The position numbers and the translations under genes were made by a program. From CAZKFN01 sp964552035 (GTDB lineage: Bacteria > Bacteroidota > Bacteroidia > Flavobacteriales_E > Vicingaceae), in NCBI GenBank assembly GCA_964552035.1, contig CAZKFN010000023.1, positions 1 to 26,741 of the forward strand: a stretch of 26,741 nucleotides of DNA, given 5' to 3'. The notes below the pieces were generated by a model that saw nothing but the letters and a program-made list of their open reading frames with translations, was not told the DNA's origin and did no database searches. Below, one piece after another: positions 1-7,663 of this stretch (positions are counted from its first letter, which is position 1; the number at the start of each line of letters is the position of its first letter).

Positions 1-615
1 CAACAACTTCTTCCTTCTATGAATGTGGCTAATATGTTAAATGCTAAATATGTTATTGGTGCTGTTAATGCAGAGCAAGGACAAAGACTGACCTTTGTGG
101 AAAATCCATATCGACTTGGGAATGCTTGGTTCGTTGATAATTACAAGATAGTTCCTAATGCAGATGAAGAAATTTTAGCCGTCAGAGAATTTAATCCAAA
201 AACGACAGTAATAGTGCGTGAAGAAGATAAAGCTATTTTATCAACGGCCTACGAAACAAATCCAAATAATACAATTTATTTAAAATCTTACTTACCTAAT
301 AAATTGGTTTACGAATACAAAGCATCAACAGATCAGTTTGCTGTTTTTTCAGAAATATATTACGATAAAGGCTGGAAAGCATACCTCAATGGAGAAGAAA
401 TACCGCATATAAAAGTGAATTATATTTTAAGAGGTATGAATTTACCCGCTGGTGAGGGTGAATTAGAGTTTATTTTTGATCCTGTAAGCTACGAAATAGG
501 AAAAGTAACGACCTGGGCAAGTTCTGTTTTATTATTGTTATTGGGAATATTTGTAATAAGAAAACTTTATCGTGACAGTATGGAGGAAGAAACCCAAGAA
601 ACTATTGAGAAATAG
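1..615 (+). CDS. YfhO-family membrane protein, C-terminal part (5' end outside window)
   Basis: The reading frame is already open at base 1 (Q-Q-L-L-P-S before the first Met at 19), so this is the 3' end of a larger gene and the Met at 19 is internal. The visible part has the YfhO C-terminal signature: N-M-L-N-A-K-Y-V-I near the start, a beta-rich segment with F-S-E-I-Y-Y-D-K-G-W-K-A-Y-L-N-G about residue 110, then one hydrophobic helix (about 168-182 from the internal Met) followed by basic and then acidic residues. YfhO proteins are large polytopic membrane proteins with a GT-C-like fold, linked in Gram-positives to glycosylation of teichoic acids. The Bacteroidota members have no settled substrate, so membrane glycosyltransferase is an inference. 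It converges on the lipoprotein gene at 730, and I see no convincing terminator between them. Confidence 0.85.
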   Translation, partial: QQLLPSMNVANMLNAKYVIGAVNAEQGQRLTFVENPYRLGNAWFVDNYKIVPNADEEILAVREFNPKTTVIVREEDKAILSTAYETNPNNTIYLKSYLPNKLVYEYKASTDQFAVFSEIYYDKGWKAYLNGEEIPHIKVNYILRGMNLPAGEGELEFIFDPVSYEIGKVTTWASSVLLLLLGIFVIRKLYRDSMEEETQETIEK

Positions 616-729
616 ATTGTTCTTTTTAATTTAAAATAACTACCACAGTAGGATATCATTTAATTATAAAATTCATAGCCTAGAGTCTATCAGCGCTGGA
701 CGCAATGAATTCGTTATATCGACTTGTTA

Positions 730-1473
730 TTAATCAAAACTATTTCCTAATCTTAGACTCAAACCTAGCCCAAAGTAAGTATGCTTTTGCCTAAAATTAT
801 TGTTGGTTAGGTTAAGACTTAATCCATATTGTACTTCAACTTTTACCATGTTATATCCAACTGCTAAAGTAATAGCAGGTTCTAGAAGCATAGTGGAACT
901 ATTGTTTTTTAGATATTCTGCCTGAACTTCGTCTCTATATATTAAGTCGCCTTTAATATTATTGTACCTTAAGTTTGAGATTCTTGTGGAGAAGGAGGCA
1001 TCAAAGTATTTAGATTTATACCCAATACTTGGTTGAAGTCCGAATTTATATAGATCTGCATAAATGTCTCCTTTAGTATTTGGATATTTATCCACTGTAG
1101 AAGGTAAATGATTTTCCATACTTCCAAAGGCTCCTAATGCATAGGTTTCTACAATCCATTTTGGACTAAATTCTTTAAAAAAACCAAAGCCAATTTCTCC
1201 TAAATAACCAGAGCCGTTATTTTTATTGTCATTATTATCATCTGACTCTTTAAATATCCCTCCATTAAGTTGAATAGCCAGTTGATTAGTAATAGCCATA
1301 GCAGTTTGTATTCCTATTCTTTCATTTCCTGTAGATAATTCAGCTTTTGCTTCATTTTTTTTAGAAAGTAAAGGGACATTCTGTCTATTTGGTGCATAAT
1401 ACTTTGGACTACATGAACTAAGAGCTACAATAAAGAATAAAGTGATTCCACTAATGGGGATTAAATTTTTCAT
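730..1473 (-). CDS. Lipoprotein with outer-membrane-like beta-strand pattern, function unknown
   Basis: This 247-residue protein has a type II signal peptide: positive N-terminus, a hydrophobic run, then the lipobox L-S-S-C with Cys at about residue 21. Cys is followed by S-P-K-Y-Y, without the acidic residues of the Bacteroidota surface-export signal, so a periplasm-facing lipoprotein is more likely. The rest alternates polar and hydrophobic residues with many aromatics and glycines and ends in L-G-L-G-L-S-L-R-L-G-N-S, which resembles small outer-membrane beta-barrel proteins. I do not recognise a named family. It is transcribed away from the antiporter gene, with a 267-nt divergent region between their starts. 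Confidence 0.75.
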   Translation of the reverse strand: MKNLIPISGITLFFIVALSSCSPKYYAPNRQNVPLLSKKNEAKAELSTGNERIGIQTAMAITNQLAIQLNGGIFKESDDNNDNKNNGSGYLGEIGFGFFKEFSPKWIVETYALGAFGSMENHLPSTVDKYPNTKGDIYADLYKFGLQPSIGYKSKYFDASFSTRISNLRYNNIKGDLIYRDEVQAEYLKNNSSTMLLEPAITLAVGYNMVKVEVQYGLSLNLTNNNFRQKHTYFGLGLSLRLGNSFD

Positions 1474-1652
1474 AGTTATTTAGTTTACTACTCTAGTGAG
1501 GTATATAAAAAAAAGCTAATACTTCTTAGAGTATGATTTAATTTGTTGAATTGACAATTATTATTTCAATAAAAGTAAAGACTTTTATAGAGCTAATCTG
1601 TTAAATCTTTGTAATTTATTTTGATTTTACCTGGTATAAAGCTTATATCCTA

Positions 1653-1675
1653 ACTTTAGATTTAATATCTAAAGT
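1653..1675. promoter_or_regulatory. Perfect 9-bp inverted repeat upstream of the antiporter gene, candidate operator
   Basis: The arms ACTTTAGAT (1653-1661) and ATCTAAAGT (1667-1675) are perfect reverse complements separated by five bases. The centre lies about 45 bases upstream of the candidate -7 box at 1709, a position typical of an activator or dimeric regulator site. There is no U-tract, so it does not look like a terminator. No regulator is encoded nearby, so its identity is open. Confidence 0.4.
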
Positions 1676-1708
1676 ACAGTTACTAACATTTATAACAAAG
1701 TGAAAGTG

Positions 1709-1716
1709 TATTTTTG
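1709..1716 (+). promoter_or_regulatory. Candidate -7 promoter box (TAnnTTTG) of the antiporter gene
   Basis: TATTTTTG fits the Bacteroidota -7 consensus TAnnTTTG and lies 25 bases before the ATG at 1741. I do not see a clean TTG -33 element at 17-23 bases upstream, so support is partial. The TTG codon at 1714 that would lengthen the protein is inside this box, which argues that translation starts at 1741 instead. Confidence 0.45.
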
Positions 1717-1740
1717 CAAAACTATTTTTTAGATGTCTCT

Positions 1741-3222
1741 ATGAACTTAACCATTGAAAATATAATCTTGATTGGATCCTTATTATTGTTTGTAAGTACA
1801 ATTGTAGGGAGAACTTCATATAAGTATGGGGTCCCTGTACTGTTATTATTCTTAGCAATAGGAATGTTAGCAGGTGCAGATGGAATAGGAGGAATCTACT
1901 TTGATGATCCTAGAATGGCGCAATTTATTGGCGTAGTCTCTTTAAACTTTATCTTATTTGCTGGAGGGTTAGAAACTTCTTGGAAAGCTGTTAAACCAAT
2001 TGTAAGACAAGGGGTTGTTCTCTCCACTTTGGGTGTTCTGCTTACTGCACTTACTTTAGGTAGTTTTATTTATTGGTTAACCGGTTGGACATTTTATGAG
2101 AGTATGTTATTAGGTTCTATTGTTTCCTCTACCGATGCTGCTGCAGTATTTTCAATTTTACGTTCCAGAAGTATTGCCCTTAAATCAAACTTAAGACCAA
2201 CTTTAGAGCTTGAAAGTGGAAGTAACGATCCTATGGCTTATGTTTTAACGATATTGTTTTTAACTTTAGTGGTTAACCAAGATGCGAGTTTTGTTTCTGT
2301 GGTGCCCATGTTCTTTCTGCAAATGATTCTAGGAGCAATAGCAGGTTTTGCTTTTGGAAAACTAAGTAAGTTCATTATAAATAAAATCATGCTAGGACAT
2401 GAAGGGCTCTATCCAGTATTAGGTATATCCCTGATGTTTATTACGTTTTCTGTAACAGATTTCTTTGGAGGAAATGGTTTCTTAGCCATTTATATTTGTG
2501 GAGTATTCCTTGGGAATCAAGATTTAATCCATAAAAAAACCATTCTTAAAATGTATGATGGTCTAGCATGGATTATGCAAATTGTCTTATTCCTTACGCT
2601 AGGGCTATTGGTGTTCCCCTCTAAGGTGTTGCCATACTTTGGGGTTGGAATGTTAATTTCTTTGTTCCTAATTATTGTTGCTCGACCTTTGAGTGTGTTT
2701 ATAAGTTTAGTTTTCTTTAAAATGAAGCTAAAAAGAAGACTTTATATTTCTTGGGTAGGGTTGAGAGGTGCTGTACCTATCGTGTTTGCAACCTATCCAT
2801 TGTTGGCAGGTATAGATAAAGCCGATGCAATTTTTAATATTGTATTTTTTATTTCTGTTACTTCTGTTTTAATTCAAGGGACTACCTTATCTGTTGTTGC
2901 TAAATGGTTGGATATGGCATTACCAGCAGGCGAAAAGATTGTTACAGAATCAGATAAATTAATTTTGAATATCCCAAAAACAGCAATGAAAGAGTATGAT
3001 GTTGTTGAAGAATATGGTATTATAGGAAAAAGAATAGTCGACTTAAATTTTCCAGAACACGCAATCATTGCTATGATTAAGCGAAATGGAAGTTACATTA
3101 CTCCTAATGGTTCTACAGCTATAGAGAATAAAGATACTTTGGTTGTTTTGACTGACAATACGAATGGTATCCAGTCTGTTGATGAATGGCTAAGCATTCA
3201 AGCACTACCTGAATCTTCCTAA
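1741..3222 (+). CDS. CPA1-family cation/proton antiporter with C-terminal TrkA-C domain (NhaP2/CvrA type)
   Basis: This is an inner-membrane monovalent cation (K+ or Na+)/H+ antiporter of 493 residues. The first about 390 residues form around twelve hydrophobic segments. S-S-T-D-A-A-A-V-F-S and the downstream E-S-G-S-N-D-P are the paired polar motifs of the ion pathway in NhaP-type transporters. A soluble tail (about 410-490) has the TrkA-C (RCK-C) pattern, ending in a strand rich in D-T-L-V-V-L-T-D, which in this family may bind a regulatory ligand. I place the start at ATG 1741 rather than TTG 1714 because the TTG lies in the likely -7 promoter box and TTG starts are rare in this phylum. 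The YoaK-type gene starts 11 bases after the stop, so they are probably co-transcribed. Whether K+ or Na+ is moved cannot be read from sequence. Confidence 0.9.
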   Translation: MNLTIENIILIGSLLLFVSTIVGRTSYKYGVPVLLLFLAIGMLAGADGIGGIYFDDPRMAQFIGVVSLNFILFAGGLETSWKAVKPIVRQGVVLSTLGVLLTALTLGSFIYWLTGWTFYESMLLGSIVSSTDAAAVFSILRSRSIALKSNLRPTLELESGSNDPMAYVLTILFLTLVVNQDASFVSVVPMFFLQMILGAIAGFAFGKLSKFIINKIMLGHEGLYPVLGISLMFITFSVTDFFGGNGFLAIYICGVFLGNQDLIHKKTILKMYDGLAWIMQIVLFLTLGLLVFPSKVLPYFGVGMLISLFLIIVARPLSVFISLVFFKMKLKRRLYISWVGLRGAVPIVFATYPLLAGIDKADAIFNIVFFISVTSVLIQGTTLSVVAKWLDMALPAGEKIVTESDKLILNIPKTAMKEYDVVEEYGIIGKRIVDLNFPEHAIIAMIKRNGSYITPNGSTAIENKDTLVVLTDNTNGIQSVDEWLSIQALPESS

Positions 3223-3233
3223 ATAGTCTTTAT

Positions 3234-3965
3234 ATGTTTAAACATCAGGGGAGAAGTAGAAGTTATAAGCATAATTTATTGATAGCAATATTCCTTTCTT
3301 TTGTTGCGGGAATAGTTAATGTAGCTGGATTCCTTGCTATAAAAGAGATGATTACTCATGTAACTGGGCATTTTGCTTTTTTCATTCACGATGCCTCTAA
3401 CCTTCAGTTTTGGAAAGGAACCATATATCTTTTTTATATTTTTTGTTTTCTATCCGGATCTTTTACTTCAAGTTATATTATCGAGAAATTTAGGACTAAT
3501 AAAAAACTAAATGTCTTTTTAATTCCCATAGCGGTCGAAATATTTATTTTAAGTTCTATAGCTCTGATAAGCAACTTTGAACTAGAGTATAGAACAGAAA
3601 TAATAGCTTCTTCTTTGCTGTTTGCTATGGGGTTGCAAAATTCATGCGTTACTAAGATTTCTGATGCTGTCGTTCGTACTACTCACTTAACAGGATTATT
3701 TACTGACTTGGGAATAGAACTCTCTCAATTATTTTTTTGCAAAAGTTCAATAAGAATGAAATGGATTAAATCTAAAATTAAATTAAGGGTTTATATCATT
3801 TTCTTTTTCTTTTCTGGGGGTCTTACAGGTGGATTCTTCTATTCTGAAGTTGGCTGGGAGCTTAATTCACTTTTTGTTGCAGCAGCTATACTGCTCTTTA
3901 GTTTGTTTTATGATGAAATACAGTTTAGTAGAAAAAGTCTGTTAAAAAAAATCAAAGAATATTAA
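3234..3965 (+). CDS. YoaK/DUF1275-family membrane protein
   Basis: The 243-residue protein has about six hydrophobic segments. The N-terminal part has the DUF1275 hallmark: a helix ending in S-F-V-A-G-I-V-N-V-A-G-F, followed by a T-H-V-T-G-H segment equivalent to the conserved T-x-N-x-T-G of YoaK proteins. A second half repeats the theme with A-M-G-L-Q-N-S and T-H-L-T-G-L-F-T-D-L-G, the usual internal pseudo-repeat. The biochemical role of DUF1275 is not established; small-molecule transport has been suggested. It begins 11 bases after the antiporter stop and is followed by an SMR exporter 59 bases on, so the three could form a transport operon. Confidence 0.85.
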   Translation: MFKHQGRSRSYKHNLLIAIFLSFVAGIVNVAGFLAIKEMITHVTGHFAFFIHDASNLQFWKGTIYLFYIFCFLSGSFTSSYIIEKFRTNKKLNVFLIPIAVEIFILSSIALISNFELEYRTEIIASSLLFAMGLQNSCVTKISDAVVRTTHLTGLFTDLGIELSQLFFCKSSIRMKWIKSKIKLRVYIIFFFFSGGLTGGFFYSEVGWELNSLFVAAAILLFSLFYDEIQFSRKSLLKKIKEY

Positions 3966-4024
3966 CAATCTGAATTCAAGCCATAAATGCCGTTTTAATT
4001 TTTATATAAAGTTTAATACCTAAA

Positions 4025-4378
4025 ATGATAAGAATGAATATTAATTGGATTATTTTATTTGTTGGAGGGTTATTTGAAACAGGATTTGCTATTAGCCTAG
4101 GTAAAGCACAACAAAGTAATGGCAAAGAGTTTTGGATATGGATTGCTTCTTTCATTATTTGTGTGAGTATAAGTATGTATTTGCTTTATAAATCTATGGG
4201 GGGAGAACATGCTATTCCTGTGGGAACAGCTTATGCAGTTTGGGGAGCAATTGGAGCAATAGGAACAGTTATAGCTGGAATCTTACTTTTTGGAGAAATT
4301 ATTACGTTCTGGAGGTTGTTTTTTCTATCTACCTTAATTATTTCTGTAGTGGGTCTACAAATTGTAAGCAGTAAATGA
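4025..4378 (+). CDS. Small multidrug resistance (SMR) family exporter, SugE/Gdx-like
   Basis: At 117 residues with four hydrophobic helices, this matches the SMR size and topology; such proteins work as antiparallel dimers exchanging protons for a cationic substrate. Helix 1 carries the essential glutamate in G-G-L-F-E-T-G-F-A. Helix 3 has G-T-A-Y-A-V-W followed by G-A-I-G-A-I-G, closer to the SugE/Gdx guanidinium-exporter subtype than to EmrE. However, the residue three positions after the glutamate is Phe rather than the Trp usual in Gdx proteins, so guanidinium as substrate is only a guess. I see no guanidine riboswitch fold in the 59 bases upstream. An ATG at 4034 is an equally good start. 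The stop lies 3 bases from that of the convergent NUDIX gene. Confidence 0.88.
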   Translation: MIRMNINWIILFVGGLFETGFAISLGKAQQSNGKEFWIWIASFIICVSISMYLLYKSMGGEHAIPVGTAYAVWGAIGAIGTVIAGILLFGEIITFWRLFFLSTLIISVVGLQIVSSK

Positions 4379-4381
4379 GTT

Positions 4382-4909
4382 TTAAACTTTTAGAAGCAAC
4401 TTCCAATATAGCTGAGCTATAATGGTTTTAGCATCCATAAAGCTAGTTGCCTCGAATTTCTTGGGACTAATATGAAGAATCTTGATTTCCTCATTTTCAT
4501 CCTTTAAACCTCCACCAGAATTCACCTGCTTGCTTACTTCAGCATAATACAATAACATTTTTTCGGTCATTGGGCCGGGACTAGTATAAAACTCATGTAT
4601 GGGTATGATGCTATCTACGATATAACCCGTTTCTTCTATAATTTCCTTTTTGGCAGTTTCAATAGGAGAGTAGTCTTTATCATCAATTTTCCCTGCAGCG
4701 ATTTCTATTAGTTGCCCTTCTACACCCGCTCTAAACTGCTCAACCAAAACAATTTTGTTCTTTTGTGTATTATATATTAATATTGCTACAGCGTTTGGCG
4801 TGGCAAATTGTTCTAATTCACTAAATTTGCCCGTTTTGGTGCTTTTTACTAGAAGACGGTTTAATTGATAATATCCTTTATATACGTTTTCTTTTTTTAT
4901 GATTTTCAT
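4382..4909 (-). CDS. NUDIX hydrolase, ADP-sugar pyrophosphatase-like
   Basis: The 175-residue protein has the overall pattern of the ADP-ribose/GDP-mannose pyrophosphatase branch: V-L-V-E-Q-F-R-A-G (about 54-62) before the Nudix box, then G73 through K-E-I-I-E-E-T-G-Y (88-96), then a Y-T-S-P-G segment about ten residues later. Such enzymes hydrolyse nucleoside diphosphate sugars to NMP and sugar phosphate using Mg2+ held by the glutamates. The box differs slightly from G-x5-E-x7-R-E: the Arg is Lys and one residue is inserted before it. The substrate is not determinable here. It starts 39 bases from the divergent acyltransferase gene. Confidence 0.88.
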   Translation of the reverse strand: MKIIKKENVYKGYYQLNRLLVKSTKTGKFSELEQFATPNAVAILIYNTQKNKIVLVEQFRAGVEGQLIEIAAGKIDDKDYSPIETAKKEIIEETGYIVDSIIPIHEFYTSPGPMTEKMLLYYAEVSKQVNSGGGLKDENEEIKILHISPKKFEATSFMDAKTIIAQLYWKLLLKV

Positions 4910-4948
4910 TGAAATGGTAAATTAGCATTATAAAATTAAGGCAAAACA

Positions 4949-6085
4949 ATGAATTTTGATGAAATAAGACCCTATTACGACAAAGAAGTTCCTAAAATGG
5001 TTAAGCAATTATTAAAGGCTAATCAATTTAGGGAAATCATTGAAGAGATTTATCCGGAATTGCCTTATGAGGAATTTGAAACTAAGGCTAAGAATATTAA
5101 AGATATTCAGCAATTCCAAAATGAAATTATCCTACCGACCTTTAAAAGATTAATGAAAAAATCTAGCGATGCTATAAATTTTAAAGGAGTTGAGAACATC
5201 AAGAAGGGGGAACCCTATTTATTTGTTTCTACCCACAGAGATATTGTATTGGACTCTGCTTTATTAAACTATGTATTAAATAATCAAGGTTTTGATACGG
5301 CAGAAATTGCAATTGGAGATAATTTGATGATTATTCCTTGGGTAGTTGATTTGGTAAAGCTCAATAAATCTTTTATCGTAAAAAGGAATGTTCAAAAAGA
5401 AGAAAAAGTAAAAGCTTCAATTGAGCTTTCAAATTATATCAATTATACCATTCTCAAAAAGAAAAACTCCATTTGGATTGCACAACGGTCAGGAAGAAGT
5501 AAAGATGGTGATGATAGAACCAGTCAATCTCTTATTAAGATGTTTAATCTTGGAGGTACTATGGATACAGCAATTGAGAATATTCAATCTTTAAATATTT
5601 GCCCGGTAGCAATCTCTTATGAATACAATCCTTGTGATGCTATGGTTATTCCAGAATTGATTAGCAAGGAAAAAGGAGAGAAGTATGAAAAAGCTCCTTT
5701 AGAAGATATGCAGCATATGGCTATGGGAATTGAAGGTTATAAAGGAAAAGTTGTGGTTAGCTTTGGTAAATCCATCAACGAGGAATTAGAGCAATTGAAA
5801 GTTTTAAAAAATCGCAAAGAAATATTTAATGGAATTGTTAAGGCTATAGATAATCAAATTCATGAAATTTATCACTTAATGAATACCAACTATATCGCCT
5901 TCGATTTGATGAATAATAACAATGATTTTTCAGCCCATTATACGGATGAACAAAAACAAAAGTTTATCCTTTATATGGACTCTAGATTAAAGGAAATAGG
6001 AGGAGATCAAAGCATAATTCGCCAAACATTTTTAAAAATGTATGCCAACCCAGTAATTAATAAGTTGGCTTTACAAGCTAAATAG
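4949..6085 (+). CDS. Lysophospholipid/glycerol-3-phosphate acyltransferase-like protein
   Basis: This 378-residue protein has a PlsC/PlsB-like acyltransferase core. The first block is F-V-S-T-H-R-D-I-V-L-D (His96, Asp98 and Asp102), and a later block W-I-A-Q-R-S-G-R-S-K-D-G (176-187) matches the substrate-phosphate motif of the family. The expected role is acyl transfer to a glycerophosphate or lysophospholipid at the inner membrane. The spacing of the first motif is His-x5-Asp instead of the usual His-x4-Asp, so the catalytic acid may be placed differently; I believe related Bacteroidota proteins share this form. There is no obvious transmembrane helix. The promoter must lie in the 39-nt gap or inside the NUDIX gene. 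It converges with the TIGR02757 gene, with 2 bases between the stops. Confidence 0.8.
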   Translation: MNFDEIRPYYDKEVPKMVKQLLKANQFREIIEEIYPELPYEEFETKAKNIKDIQQFQNEIILPTFKRLMKKSSDAINFKGVENIKKGEPYLFVSTHRDIVLDSALLNYVLNNQGFDTAEIAIGDNLMIIPWVVDLVKLNKSFIVKRNVQKEEKVKASIELSNYINYTILKKKNSIWIAQRSGRSKDGDDRTSQSLIKMFNLGGTMDTAIENIQSLNICPVAISYEYNPCDAMVIPELISKEKGEKYEKAPLEDMQHMAMGIEGYKGKVVVSFGKSINEELEQLKVLKNRKEIFNGIVKAIDNQIHEIYHLMNTNYIAFDLMNNNNDFSAHYTDEQKQKFILYMDSRLKEIGGDQSIIRQTFLKMYANPVINKLALQAK

Positions 6086-6087
6086 TT

Positions 6088-6846
6088 TTAAAGACCATAA
6101 ACTCCCATTCCAAAAAGTGCAAAGTCATATTTAACGGGATCATTAGCATCAAAAAGTTTGAGATTATTAGTCAACTCTTCTACAGCTTTCCAATCGTTTT
6201 GTTTTCTTTCTAAAAGTTTTAGTTTTCTAGCAACAGTAGAAGTGTGAACATCTAGAGGAATCATTAAATCTTTTGGTTTTAATTTAGTCCAAATCCCAAA
6301 GTCTATTCCGGCATCTGAAGGGCGAACCATCCAACGAAGAAACATATTAATCCTTTTTGCTGCAGAGCCTTTAAATGGATTAGCAATGTGTTTTTCAGTG
6401 CGCTGTAAATGATCTAATTCAAAAAATATAGTTCGAAAGTGAGCCAGTCGTTCTTTCATACTTTTAGCTTGAGGATGAAGAAAGATCTTTTCTAATCCAC
6501 CTTTGTTATGATAAATATTCTGTAGAGCAGCAAAAAAATAAATCAAATCATCTGCATTAAAGGTTCGGTGTACAAAGCCAAATACCTTTGCCCTATCTTT
6601 TTCGAGATGGTTTAAAATAAAATCGTAAGGCGCACCATCCATAAGCTTTATGATTCTATGAGCGCTTTTAAGAATAGATTTTCGTTGGCCCCATGCAATG
6701 GTAGCAGTTAAAAATCCAGCTATTTCAATGTCTTCCTTTTTAGTAAATAAATGAGGAATGTGAATGGGGTCGTCTTCTATAAAAAAAGGTTGGTGGAATT
6801 TTCTATAGTTATCTTCTAAAATTTCTTTAAGCTCATTTGAGTTCAT
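6088..6846 (-). CDS. TIGR02757/DUF2400 family protein
   Basis: The 252-residue protein matches TIGR02757, a conserved Bacteroidota/Proteobacteria family of unknown function. Recognisable parts are the early G-F-L-T-A-T-I-A-W-G-Q-R-K-S-I block (about 44-58), a central F-L-R-W-M-V-R-P segment, P-L-D-V-H-T-S-T-V-A-R-K-L, and the closing D-P-V-K-Y-D-F-A-L-F-G-M-G. The helical make-up and the last motifs faintly recall HhH-GPD DNA glycosylases, but I see no proven catalytic residue, so no function is given. There is no signal peptide, so it is probably cytoplasmic. The preceding lipoprotein gene ends 45 bases upstream. Confidence 0.85.
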   Translation of the reverse strand: MNSNELKEILEDNYRKFHQPFFIEDDPIHIPHLFTKKEDIEIAGFLTATIAWGQRKSILKSAHRIIKLMDGAPYDFILNHLEKDRAKVFGFVHRTFNADDLIYFFAALQNIYHNKGGLEKIFLHPQAKSMKERLAHFRTIFFELDHLQRTEKHIANPFKGSAAKRINMFLRWMVRPSDAGIDFGIWTKLKPKDLMIPLDVHTSTVARKLKLLERKQNDWKAVEELTNNLKLFDANDPVKYDFALFGMGVYGL

Positions 6847-6891
6847 AAAGCAACTTGATATTTTTCGGATAATAACTGAATGAAAATGCAG

Positions 6892-7551
6892 TTATCTTAT
6901 TTCAATTAATTTAAAATTGAGCTCTTTTCCATTAGGATATTGAAAAAGCATTTGAATAAAACCATACTCCATATCATAATAAGTTTTTAAATGATATTGC
7001 CCAAATTGTTTGATGTGGCTGATGTTTTTATATTTTCTTACCTTACATAAGCGCTCTTTGTCTTTATAAAACACTTTTACAGAATCCATAACTTCTGAAT
7101 ATTGGTCTATTTTTAATCCCTTTAATTTACCATAACCTTTTACGAAATAATGCTCAGATTGTGTTGAATGTTTTACTTTCATATCTTCAGAATAAGAAGG
7201 ATAGCCTGCAATTACTATGTTTTCATTTTCTAGATAATTGTAGTTTAAAGGCATTTGTATTTCTGCAAAGCCTTCTTTTAAATTAATTCCTCTTTTATTT
7301 TTAATATTTGGGAATTTTGTAGAACTCCATTCGGCCTGATTCATTCCTAAGATACCGCCTATTATACTTTTGCTTTTAATAAGTACATCTAGAGTATCCA
7401 TTATTAAAATAGTATTCATGGAATCAGTAACAGTAAGTTCAAAAGAAAAGGTTTTACCAGCGGTATAGGGGGTGTTATTATTTTGGGCAGTACAACTCCC
7501 AATAGAAAATGTTAGAATAAAAATGATAAATGAACGAGATAATATTTGCAT
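6892..7551 (-). CDS. Lipoprotein, function unknown
   Basis: This 219-residue protein has a hydrophobic N-terminus ending in the lipobox I-G-S-C, with Cys at about residue 20, followed by T-A-Q-N-N-N. The absence of acidic residues after Cys suggests it stays on the periplasmic side. The rest is rich in Lys, Tyr and beta-forming residues with no motif I recognise. It lies between the proline dehydrogenase gene (112 bases upstream) and the TIGR02757 gene. I would call it a hypothetical lipoprotein and infer no role from position. Confidence 0.72.
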   Translation of the reverse strand: MQILSRSFIIFILTFSIGSCTAQNNNTPYTAGKTFSFELTVTDSMNTILIMDTLDVLIKSKSIIGGILGMNQAEWSSTKFPNIKNKRGINLKEGFAEIQMPLNYNYLENENIVIAGYPSYSEDMKVKHSTQSEHYFVKGYGKLKGLKIDQYSEVMDSVKVFYKDKERLCKVRKYKNISHIKQFGQYHLKTYYDMEYGFIQMLFQYPNGKELNFKLIEIR

Positions 7552-7663
7552 AATGATTAAAATTACTATTTAAACGTAGAGGAACCAGTACCGGTTGAGG
7601 TTAATAATTCTTATTCATTATTTTACAAATACATCATCCCTTTTTATTAATTAATAAATCCGT

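Noticed and set aside
1714..1740. TTG-initiated nine-residue extension of the antiporter
   Set aside because: The TTG is inside a TAnnTTTG promoter box and TTG starts are rare in this phylum, so ATG 1741 is preferred.
3966..4024. Guanidine riboswitch upstream of the SMR exporter
   Set aside because: The 59 bases are AT-rich and show no conserved stem-loops of known guanidine riboswitch classes.
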